From Paracoccaceae bacterium (GTDB lineage Bacteria; Pseudomonadota; Alphaproteobacteria; Rhodobacterales; Rhodobacteraceae), in the NCBI GenBank assembly GCA_004153385.1, contig SDAL01000001.1, positions 310,001 to 374,000 of the forward strand: a stretch of DNA of 64,000 bases, in the 5' to 3' direction. The notes below the pieces were generated by a model. The model was not told the DNA's origin and did not search any database. It saw only the letters and a list, made by a program, of their open reading frames with translations. Numbering within the stretch: position 1 is the stretch's first letter; the number at the start of each line of letters is the position of its first letter. The position numbers were made by a program, and so were the translations under genes. Positions 56,351-64,000 of the stretch are shown here, in pieces.

Positions 56351-57334
56351 TCAGGCGTTCACCCCTTTCATGCCTTCATCGGTATACCGCGCCCCCGACA
56401 CCTGCAGCGCGTCCACAGATGCGCCGATGGCGGCCAGATCTTGCGCGCTGAGCGTGATGTCGGCCGCCGCGACGTTTTCGGTCAGATATCCGATCTGCTT
56501 TGTGCCGGGAATCGGGACGATATCGGGGCCTTGCGCAAGCAGCCACGCCAGTGCCAACTGCCCCGGCGTGCAGCCTTTTTGCTGCGCGATTTCACGCAGC
56601 ACCTCGACGATGCGCATGTTTTCCTGCATCGCCGCGTTCTGGAAACGTGGCAGCGCCGGTCTGAAATCGTCTGTGCCGAACGCGTCACGGTTTTCAAACC
56701 GGCCGGTCAGAAAGCCGCGCCCCAACGGCGCATAGGGCACAAAACCCACACCCAGCTCACGGCAGGCGGGCAAAATCTCGGCCTCGACCCCGCGTGACCA
56801 AAGCGAATATTCGGTTTGCACCGCTGTGACCGGATGCACGCAATGGGCCCGTCGTAATGTGTCGGCGCGCACCTCGCACAGGCCGACGCGGTCGATCTTG
56901 CCCTCATCAACCAGCTGCGACAGCGCGCCCATCGCCGCCTCGATATCCTGTTCGGGATTGACGCGATGCACATAATAAAGGTCGATCCGTTCAACCCCAA
57001 GGCGCGATAGCGACGCCTCGCAGGACTGCCGGATATAGTCGGGCGACATCTCAAGGGTTCTGGCATAGGCACCGGGTTCGCGCACGATCCCGAATTTGGT
57101 CGCGATTTTGACGGGGTGGGCCGTGGTTTTCAAAAACCGGCCCAAGAGCGCCTCGTTATGATAGGGACCATACATGTCTGCGGTGTCGAAGAAATCCACA
57201 CCCAGGTCTGCGGCCTTGTGCAATACCTCCAGCGATGTGGCGTCATTGCACGGGCCGTAGAATTCGCTCATCCCCATGCAGCCCAAACCCAGTGCCGATA
57301 CCTCGAACCCGTCTGCCAGACGACGTTTTTCCAT
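56351..57334 (-). CDS. Aldo/keto reductase
   Basis: A 327-residue TIM-barrel oxidoreductase using NADPH. The catalytic tetrad can be placed: Asp in DFFDTADMY, Tyr in MYGPYHNEALLG, Lys in KIATKFG, His in LYYVHRVNPEQD. The C terminus has the cofactor loop VPIPGTKQIGYLTENVAA. It belongs to the YajO/AKR13-like group. The ATG at 57334 has AAGGA upstream. It diverges from a LysR gene, which probably regulates it. Confidence 0.94.
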   Translation of the reverse strand: MEKRRLADGFEVSALGLGCMGMSEFYGPCNDATSLEVLHKAADLGVDFFDTADMYGPYHNEALLGRFLKTTAHPVKIATKFGIVREPGAYARTLEMSPDYIRQSCEASLSRLGVERIDLYYVHRVNPEQDIEAAMGALSQLVDEGKIDRVGLCEVRADTLRRAHCVHPVTAVQTEYSLWSRGVEAEILPACRELGVGFVPYAPLGRGFLTGRFENRDAFGTDDFRPALPRFQNAAMQENMRIVEVLREIAQQKGCTPGQLALAWLLAQGPDIVPIPGTKQIGYLTENVAAADITLSAQDLAAIGASVDALQVSGARYTDEGMKGVNA

Positions 57335-57380
57335 TCTGTGTCCTTTCAAGCTGCGTTGTGATGCAAGGACGAATGCCAGT

Positions 57381-57434
57381 TTCCGAAAATGGAATATATG
57401 TATAAGATGGAAATCCTGTTTTCCATTAATGGAA
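57381..57434. promoter_or_regulatory. Paired inverted repeats between the aldo/keto reductase and LysR genes
   Basis: Two TTCC-N6-GGAA elements lie at 57381-57394 and 57421-57434, with centres 40 bp apart (about four DNA turns). The second is part of a perfect 16-bp palindrome TTTCCATTAATGGAAA (57420-57435). They are likely LysR-type operator sites. Confidence 0.55.
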
Positions 57435-57445
57435 AGGATGCGGTT

Positions 57446-58336
57446 TTGGTCGATGTGATCTGGGATGATCTGCGGGTGTTTCTGGCCCTTGCACGGGAGG
57501 GAACGCTCACGGGGGCTGCGCGCCGGCTGCGACTGGGGCTTGCCACTGTCTCGCGACGGATCGAACGGTTGGAGGCTCAGGTCGACCAACCACTGTTCGT
57601 GCGGCTGCAAACCGGATACCGCCTGACCGAGGACGGGGCCGAACTGGTCGAGCGGGCAGAGGCGATGGAAGCCTGCGCCAATGGGCTCGGCGTCGGTGGC
57701 GCCCGAACCCCGGATGTGTCGGGGCGTGTGTGTCTGGCGACGGCCGAGAATTTGGCAAACCATTTGATCATGCCGGCGCTTGCAGAATTTCGCGCGCAAT
57801 ATCCGCGGCTTACGCTGGATGTTGTAACCGATATTTCCACCGTGAACCTGCACAGGCGGGATGCAGATCTGGCCTTGCGCATGGTGGCACCGGTGCGCGG
57901 GCATGTGATGGTGCAAAAGCTGGGGCTGTTGGGCTATGGGCTGTATGGTGCGCCACGCTATATCGCGCAGCGCACGCGTGCAGGCGACAGTTCCGCCTAT
58001 GACCACGATGATTTCATCACATGGTCCGAGGCACAGGCCCATCTGCCGGCCGCCGACTGGGTGGAGCGCCGGCTGTGCGGGCGTGCGCCTGCGTTGAGCA
58101 CAACCAGTCTGTCCAGCCAGTTTGCCGCATGTCGGGCAGGCGTAGGGCTGGCGGTTTTGCCGCATTTTCTGGCACAGCCCGACGGGCTGGTGTGTGTCGA
58201 CGCTGATCTGGGGGTTGATCAGGCGATCTGGCTGGTAACCCAGAAGGACCTGATGCAATCACGCCGCGTGCAAGCGGTGGCGGGGTTCTGCCGCATGCTG
58301 GTGGCAACACATCGGGCGCAGCTGGCAGGTAGGTAG
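57446..58336 (+). CDS. LysR-family transcriptional regulator
   Basis: About 296 residues if it starts at the TTG at 57446; in-frame ATGs at 57389 and 57407 lie on or before the palindromic sites. The product then begins VDVIWDDLRVFLALAREGTL, the common LysR N terminus, with the HTH in TGAARRLRLGLATVSRRIERLE. The effector domain includes LTLDVVTDISTVNLHRRDADLAL and FAACRAGVGLAVLPHFLA. GGAAAGGA precedes the TTG. It diverges from the aldo/keto reductase gene, its probable target. Confidence 0.88.
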   Translation: MVDVIWDDLRVFLALAREGTLTGAARRLRLGLATVSRRIERLEAQVDQPLFVRLQTGYRLTEDGAELVERAEAMEACANGLGVGGARTPDVSGRVCLATAENLANHLIMPALAEFRAQYPRLTLDVVTDISTVNLHRRDADLALRMVAPVRGHVMVQKLGLLGYGLYGAPRYIAQRTRAGDSSAYDHDDFITWSEAQAHLPAADWVERRLCGRAPALSTTSLSSQFAACRAGVGLAVLPHFLAQPDGLVCVDADLGVDQAIWLVTQKDLMQSRRVQAVAGFCRMLVATHRAQLAGR

Positions 58337-58367
58337 CCTGCCAATCGGTGCCATGCAGAAAAGCGCC

Positions 58368-59546
58368 CTATTGCGGCATACGGAAGGTGAAAACCGTCCG
58401 CGCGTCTGTGGTATCGACTTCAAGCGTGCCACCGTGGCCCTTTGCGATTTCCGAGGCGATGAACAGCCCCAAGCCCAAGCCGTTATGGCTGGCATGCGCA
58501 CCTTGGTGCTTGAACGGCAAAAACAGAACCGGCAGGACATCATCCGCGATTTTCTCGCCGCTGTTGGCGACAGACAGAACGAACGTGTCTTCCTCCATAG
58601 CCGCGCAAATCCGGATCGGCTCGTTTTGCGTGCCGTGGGTGACGGCGTTGGACAACAGGTTTGAAAACAGCTGTGTGACACGGGCCACATCGCAATTCAC
58701 CGCAACCGGCAGATCGATCTGTGTCTCGAACGGCTGTTTGGGGGCCACGGCTTGCAGCTCTGCAATCACCTGGCTCAGCGCAGGGGCCAGATCATGGCTC
58801 GGTGCGCGGTCGATCACAATGCCGCCGCCACTGCGTTTGCGCGCCTGATCTAACAGGTTCTCGATCAGCAGCCCCATGCGATTGACCGATCCGCGCATCA
58901 GCCCCACGATGGCCAAAGCGCGATCATCCACCCCCAGCCGTTCTATCATGCGCAGGCCGGATGTCAGCGCGCTGATGGGATTGCGCAGATCATGGGCGAG
59001 AATAGCGATAAACTGCTCCTGCACCTCGGCCATTTCGCGTTCTTCGTGCAATTCCCCCTCGACCGTTGCCAGGGTCTGATCGGCATCCAGCGCATCACCG
59101 ATCAGCTTGGCAAACAGCCGGAACATCCGCAGGATACGATCGTTTTTGAGCGTACGGGGTTGTGGGTCAATCGCGCAAAGCGTGCCGAAAAATGACCCGT
59201 CCGTGCAATAGATCGGAACCGAGACATAGCTTCGGAACCCGTAACGGGCAGGACAGTGATGGTTCACGTAGATTGGATCGACCTCGACATCGTCGATCAC
59301 AACTTCCTCTTGATACAGCCGCACCTCGTGACACAGTGTGCTTTCCACCTCCAGTTCATCACCGGGTTTTAAGCCAAAATCAATATGATCAAGCGCCTGA
59401 CACGTGATCCAGCGCGATTGTGTCACGCGCGCAATCGCGACAAACCCCATGCCGGTGGCCAATGTGATCGTCTCGAGCAATGTGGGGATGGCGCTATTGC
59501 GGCTGATTGCATCAATGTCGTCTTGAAAATCGTGTTGTCTGATCAA
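58368..59546 (-). CDS. Soluble GAF-domain sensor histidine kinase
   Basis: A 392-residue kinase with no membrane segment. The N-terminal GAF domain (about 20-165) includes CHEVRLYQEEVVIDDVEVDP and YVSVPIYCTDGSFFGTLCAI. A short coiled coil leads to the HisKA domain with His (about 185) in FIAILAHDLRNPISAL. The ATPase domain has an N box (FSNLLSNAVTHG) and G box (NGLGLGLFIASEIAKGHGG). It probably senses a cytoplasmic small molecule or redox state. No response regulator is adjacent, so its partner is elsewhere. It is convergent with the LysR gene, 31 bp apart. Confidence 0.93.
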   Translation of the reverse strand: MIRQHDFQDDIDAISRNSAIPTLLETITLATGMGFVAIARVTQSRWITCQALDHIDFGLKPGDELEVESTLCHEVRLYQEEVVIDDVEVDPIYVNHHCPARYGFRSYVSVPIYCTDGSFFGTLCAIDPQPRTLKNDRILRMFRLFAKLIGDALDADQTLATVEGELHEEREMAEVQEQFIAILAHDLRNPISALTSGLRMIERLGVDDRALAIVGLMRGSVNRMGLLIENLLDQARKRSGGGIVIDRAPSHDLAPALSQVIAELQAVAPKQPFETQIDLPVAVNCDVARVTQLFSNLLSNAVTHGTQNEPIRICAAMEEDTFVLSVANSGEKIADDVLPVLFLPFKHQGAHASHNGLGLGLFIASEIAKGHGGTLEVDTTDARTVFTFRMPQ

Positions 59547-59809
59547 GCCACCCGGTCCCTTACTTGCAAAACACTCCGCCAGACGCAGAGCATGGCGCTT
59601 TGGAGGAAAACTTCAGGTTTGCCTCCGAGCGCTACGAAACAGACTTACCTGATGTTTTACACAGGTAGAAGGGTCAGTTTCGCATGTGCAATCCGGTTTG
59701 TGATAAAAAGAAGTGGAATCAGTGCAGATGGCGTGCGACCGGCTTTGGTGCGTCTTCGGGCGCAAAACTGTGTGCGCCCACCTTGGGTCCACGTCCTTTG
59801 GCGCGCGGG

Positions 59810-60100
59810 TCAGCTGGCGTGGGGATAGTCATCGCCCCAGATCGCGCGGGTATCGGCGCGCAATCGCGCTTGTTCCAGAAAATCCAGCCGGGTGTGGGCG
59901 CGCCGCGTATCGCCGTAGCTTTCGCGCAGGGCCTTGCGCCATGCGCGGGCGGCCGACCTTGGCGACCACGGCAAAGCCGCCTGTGCAAGCCACAGGCGCA
60001 ACTCTGGCGGCAGGCGGTCGAATTCGGACATCGGGCAGGTGACCCTGCGCCGGTTTTTGAGCGTGGTGCGACGGTTTTTGCAAGCTGCAGGTTGGCCCAT
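59810..60100 (-). CDS. DUF6525 small protein
   Basis: A 96-residue, Arg-rich protein starting with GGAGA 7 nt before the ATG. It opens MGQPAACKNRRTTLKNRRR and contains LPPELRLWLAQAALPWSPRS and AWRKALRESYGD, a pattern I recognise from a small family (DUF6525) of Rhodobacteraceae. The function is unknown. The charge and the absence of a signal peptide suggest a cytoplasmic, possibly nucleic-acid-contacting protein. It follows the CobW gene on the same strand after about 110 bp containing a small hairpin. Confidence 0.72.
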   Translation of the reverse strand: MGQPAACKNRRTTLKNRRRVTCPMSEFDRLPPELRLWLAQAALPWSPRSAARAWRKALRESYGDTRRAHTRLDFLEQARLRADTRAIWGDDYPHAS

Positions 60101-60158
60101 CAGATTTTCTCCGCTGTTATGGGGCGTGGCAAAAAATGCGCGCGTCGTCGTCCCCCAC

Positions 60159-60184
60159 CACGCATCTGCATGGATGCAGGCGTG
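60159..60184 (-). terminator. Small hairpin between the CobW and DUF6525 genes
   Basis: CACGC and CTGCAT pair with ATGCAG and GCGTG around a tight turn, with an AT bulge. It may weaken read-through from the CobW gene into the DUF6525 gene. Confidence 0.3.
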
Positions 60185-60209
60185 TTGGGAGGGCGGGGGA
60201 CGGTCGGCC

Positions 60210-61430
<1,221 letters not shown>

Positions 61431-61448
61431 CGCTATCTCCTTTTGTTA

Positions 61449-61463
61449 TGTTATTACATAGCA
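61449..61463 (-). promoter_or_regulatory. Candidate Zur box of the CobW gene
   Basis: TGTTATTACATAGCA matches 12 of 15 positions of the Zur-type consensus TGTTATA-N-TATAACA and contains the inverted repeat TATGT-N4-ACATA. It is 19-33 bp before the CobW start codon, next to the ribosome site. Confidence 0.55.
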
Positions 61464-61651
61464 ATCGTGCGCAGTGGTTTGCAAGCCGTTTTTGGACGAG
61501 CGCCCCTGATGATAGGCCCAAGGGCGGCTGAATACGGGCGCAAGGCAACTGGTTGACCTGCGTTCAAAGTCACGCAGCCGGGGGCAATTCCCTTGCGCGA
61601 AAGGCAACGGTCCTTTAATCAAAACTCGAAATTGCGGCAGGGAGAAGCCTT

Positions 61652-62149
61652 ATGCGTGTTGGATTGTATCCGGGCACCTTCGATCCGGTAACGCTCGGGC
61701 ATATCGATATAATCGAACGTGGTTTGTCCTTGGTGGACCGGCTGGTCATCGGGGTGGCAATCAACCGTGACAAGGGGCCGCTTTTCTCGTTAGAAGAACG
61801 GGTCGAGATGCTGGAAGAGGAATGTGCCGCCATTACCGCACGTTGCGGCGGAGAGATCATCGTACATCCTTTCGAAAACCTGCTGATCGATTGCGCCAAA
61901 GATGTCGGGGCAACTGTCATCTTGCGCGGGTTGCGCGCTGTGGCGGATTTTGAATATGAATTCCAGATGGTTGGTATGAACCGCGCGCTTAATAACAAGA
62001 TCGAAACCGTGTTCATGATGGCCGATGCACGACGTCAGGCGATTGCCTCGAAACTGGTGAAGGAAATCGCACGGCTGGACGGCGATATCTCGCATTTCGT
62101 GACGCAGTCCGTGCATACGCGCATGAAAGCCAAATACGCCCAAAGCTGA
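61652..62149 (+). CDS. coaD: Phosphopantetheine adenylyltransferase
   Basis: A 165-residue nucleotidyltransferase making dephospho-CoA from 4'-phosphopantetheine and ATP. The TxGH motif (T14-H17) is in YPGTFDPVTLGHIDIIERG. VILRGLRAVADFEYEFQM and ASKLVKEIARLDGDISHFV are family segments. The start at 61652 is preceded by AGGGAGA. It is convergent with the YfdX gene and followed by a strong terminator. Confidence 0.97.
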   Translation: MRVGLYPGTFDPVTLGHIDIIERGLSLVDRLVIGVAINRDKGPLFSLEERVEMLEEECAAITARCGGEIIVHPFENLLIDCAKDVGATVILRGLRAVADFEYEFQMVGMNRALNNKIETVFMMADARRQAIASKLVKEIARLDGDISHFVTQSVHTRMKAKYAQS

Positions 62150-62175
62150 CCCGACCACGGAACCCGCCGTCATAA

Positions 62176-62208
62176 AAATGCCCTCCGTTTCGAAAACGGA
62201 GGGCATTT
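62176..62208. terminator. Bidirectional terminator between coaD and the YfdX gene
   Basis: A 15-base inverted repeat, AAATGCCCTCCGTTT/AAACGGAGGGCATTT, with only CGA between the arms, lies between convergent stop codons. T-rich ends are present on both strands. Confidence 0.88.
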
Positions 62209-62232
62209 GATGTAGGAGACTTTGAAATCCGA

Positions 62233-62955
62233 TCAGGTGTCGTTGGCACGCGCCGAGCGACGATCAGCTATATCTTTGTAATCCACGGTCTGGCTTACAA
62301 TTGACTCCTCGACCGTCTGCAGCGCGATATTTGCGGCCTGCATGTCGCCATCGGCATAAGCGGCCTGCGCATCTTCAAGATCACTCAGCGCTTGATCCAC
62401 AGGGATAAGGGCGGCCGACATCGAGACATCCACATCCGCGGCTTTCAACAACTTTGCCGCGCCTTGCGGGTCACCTGCCTGTGCTTTGGCCTGCGCCGCA
62501 CTCACATCTTTTTCATTCTCAGGCGTCACAACAAATTCGTCACCAACCATCATCGCCAGATCAAACGGTACATAATCGCCCGGTTGCGTGGTGTTGGAAG
62601 GGGTGATGCTCATGCTATCGCTGTCGGCTTGCGCCTTTTGCATCGCATCTACAGCGCCGCTGATCATCTCGCCTGCCGCATCTTCCTGACCATCAAAAAT
62701 TGCCAGACGGGCCGCACGCACCGCATGCAGGGACAGCGCGGCATTATCGGACACCTCCAACAGTTCGGGGTCGTCTGCGGCTTCCTGTTGCACATCACGC
62801 GCAGCTTGGTTGGCAGCATAATCCTGCGCTGCAACATCAGAAACATCAGAGTTGGCGATGTCGCCTGTCTCAACGGCGAAAGCCGGAGCCACGGCGGCTG
62901 TCATCATCAGGGCGCTGGTGGCGGCGAGGGTCGCGATGGGTGTCTTGCGTGTCAT
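62233..62955 (-). CDS. YfdX-family periplasmic protein
   Basis: A 240-residue protein with a signal peptide (LAATSALMMTAAVAPAFA). The mature part is acidic and helical. It has the YfdX pattern: an early helix with VRAARLAIFDGQEDAAGEMI, then YVPFDLAMMVGDEFVVTPE, AAKLLKAADVDVSMSAALIP, and LEDAQAAYADGDMQAANIAL near the end. YfdX in enterobacteria is a stress-linked periplasmic protein with no firm function. It is transcribed from a 281-bp region upstream and is convergent with coaD. Confidence 0.82.
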   Translation of the reverse strand: MTRKTPIATLAATSALMMTAAVAPAFAVETGDIANSDVSDVAAQDYAANQAARDVQQEAADDPELLEVSDNAALSLHAVRAARLAIFDGQEDAAGEMISGAVDAMQKAQADSDSMSITPSNTTQPGDYVPFDLAMMVGDEFVVTPENEKDVSAAQAKAQAGDPQGAAKLLKAADVDVSMSAALIPVDQALSDLEDAQAAYADGDMQAANIALQTVEESIVSQTVDYKDIADRRSARANDT

Positions 62956-63233
62956 GATCTAACTCCTTCCCGGAGTGGTTGCTACGTCTGCCGGCGAGGG
63001 GTCGGGTTCATCTACTCACCGGCGTGTCTTGCAAACAAAACGGATAAGACCGGAATATGTTCCAACTTCGCTTGCAGAGCGGCGATCACATTTTTCGCAC
63101 GCAAAACGGAGAACGGGCATGACCACCTGTGACACTTGGACAGGAATATGTCGGGTTTTATATTTAAACTATAGGCTTAGGCGCGGTTTTACAGCTCTTG
63201 GCCGGCATAGCTGTTTCGATGCCTGTGGGCATG

Positions 63234-63268
63234 AAAAAACCCAAGGAACCACTGGGCACCTTGGGTTT
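63234..63268 (-). terminator. Rho-independent terminator of gap
   Basis: Stem AAACCCAAGG/CCTTGGGTTT (10 bp) with a 12-nt loop. On the minus strand the right arm runs into a six-T tract. It lies about 32 bp after the gap stop codon. Confidence 0.9.
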
Positions 63269-63300
63269 GATGATGTTGTTAAGCGGTGTTCACGCAGTGC

Positions 63301-64000
63301 TCAGAGCAGTTTTCCCATCGCAACTGCCGTATCTGCCATACGGTTGGAGAAACCCCATTCGTTGTCATACCACGTCAGGATGCGCACCATATTGCCTTCA
63401 AGAACTTTCGTCTGATCCAGCGCAAAGGTCGAGCTGTGGGCATCATGGTTAAAATCGATCGAGACATTCGGACGCGCGGTGACATTCAACACGCCTTTCA
63501 ACGGGCCTTCGGCTGCGGCTTTGACGGCGTCGTTGATTTCTTCAACGGTGGTGTCGCGCGACGCCTCGATGGTCAGATCGACAACCGACACATTGGGCGT
63601 GGGCACGCGGATCGCCACACCGTCCAGTTTTCCGTTCAGTTCCGGCAGAACCAGACCCACGGCTTTGGCCGCACCCGTGGAGGTGGGGATCATCGACATC
63701 GCCGCCGCACGGCCACGGTAAAGATCCTTGTGCATGGTATCCAGCGTCGGCTGGTCACCGGTATAGCTGTGGATCGTGGTCATGAAGCCTTTGACGATAC
63801 CGACGGTATCGTTAAGGACTTTTGCAACCGGCGATAGGCAGTTGGTTGTGCACGATGCGTTGGACACGATCAGATCGTCCTTCGTCAGCACATCATCGTT
63901 CACACCGTAAACGATGGTTTTGTCCGCGCCTTTTGACGGGGCCGATACCAACACACGCTTGGAACCGTTTTCCAGATGCAGGGCGGCCTTGTCCCGGTCA
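63301..64000 (-). CDS. gap: Glyceraldehyde-3-phosphate dehydrogenase, partial (5' end outside window)
   Basis: The C-terminal 232 or so residues of GAPDH; the frame continues past the window edge without a stop (edge residues [19 protein letters not shown]). The active-site Cys is in [15 protein letters not shown], the phosphate site in [12 protein letters not shown], and [19 protein letters not shown] and [13 protein letters not shown] are present. It oxidises glyceraldehyde-3-phosphate with NAD(P) in glycolysis or runs in reverse in gluconeogenesis/Calvin cycle. NAD or NADP preference cannot be judged without the N terminus. Confidence 0.96.
   Translation of the reverse strand, partial: DRDKAALHLENGSKRVLVSAPSKGADKTIVYGVNDDVLTKDDLIVSNASCTTNCLSPVAKVLNDTVGIVKGFMTTIHSYTGDQPTLDTMHKDLYRGRAAAMSMIPTSTGAAKAVGLVLPELNGKLDGVAIRVPTPNVSVVDLTIEASRDTTVEEINDAVKAAAEGPLKGVLNVTARPNVSIDFNHDAHSSTFALDQTKVLEGNMVRILTWYDNEWGFSNRMADTAVAMGKLL

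Noticed and set aside
57335-58258. Upstream extension of the aldo/keto reductase frame
   Set aside because: It is antisense to the LysR gene; the reductase has a good start and ribosome site at 57334.

Overview
The window looks like a chromosomal segment of an alphaproteobacterium of the Rhodobacterales/Rhodobacteraceae (Roseobacter-like). I base this on the high GC content, the gene order ppiD-trpE-[yibQ-like]-trpGDC-moaC-moeA-lexA-comEC-gltX-gltA, a single-cysteine DksA, a GAAC-N7-GAAC SOS box in front of lexA, and small family-restricted proteins (PhnA-domain, DUF6525, DUF4174, double cold-shock protein). This placement is inference; no search was run.

Layout. 1-3.1 kb: a zinc-ribbon-less PhnA-domain protein, an unknown protein, and a lone Fe(III)-type ABC permease. 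3.2-4.5 kb: tRNA-Thr and tRNA-Gly flank 1.2 kb of apparently gene-free DNA. 4.8-12.4 kb (minus strand): a corrinoid-activation (RACo-type) protein, an FAD monooxygenase, DksA, the surE-pcm-nlpD-like block and an atypical SDR. 12.6-18.1 kb: a complete oppABCDF peptide importer. 18.9-28.9 kb: gltA, gltX, comEC, lexA, moeA, moaC and trpC-D-G, with every junction from trpG to moeA being a 4-bp ATGA overlap. 29.1-34.8 kb: a long low-complexity yibQ-like protein on the opposite strand, then trpE and a PpiD-type foldase. 35-41 kb: an aminotransferase, a DUF4174 protein, fabI-lysE-gpt, pdxH, a double cold-shock protein overlapping a DUF192 gene, and tRNA-Pro.

From 41.8 kb the content is more accessory. 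There is a small orphan protein; a marR-SDR-FAD oxidoreductase operon; a siderophore-use cassette (periplasmic enterochelin-type esterase overlapping a TonB-dependent receptor, with a divergent AraC regulator); and a solitary 1986-residue gene combining a transglutaminase-like region, DUF4011, an SF1 helicase, a PD-(D/E)XK nuclease and DUF3320. That last gene is the best candidate here for a conflict or anti-phage system. An aldo/keto reductase and a divergent LysR gene share a promoter with two matching inverted repeats 40 bp apart. Then come an orphan soluble GAF histidine kinase, a DUF6525 protein, a CobW/ZigA-type GTPase with a candidate Zur box, coaD, a YfdX protein and the 3' two thirds of gap, which runs off the window.

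A recurring feature is the long GC-rich hairpin lacking a U-tract, placed just after gene ends (near 12.55, 31.28, 44.85 and 49.78 kb). Classical hairpin-plus-U terminators are also present (8.9, 18.8, 35.0, 62.2 and 63.25 kb). I saw no CRISPR array, intact insertion sequence, rRNA gene or prophage.
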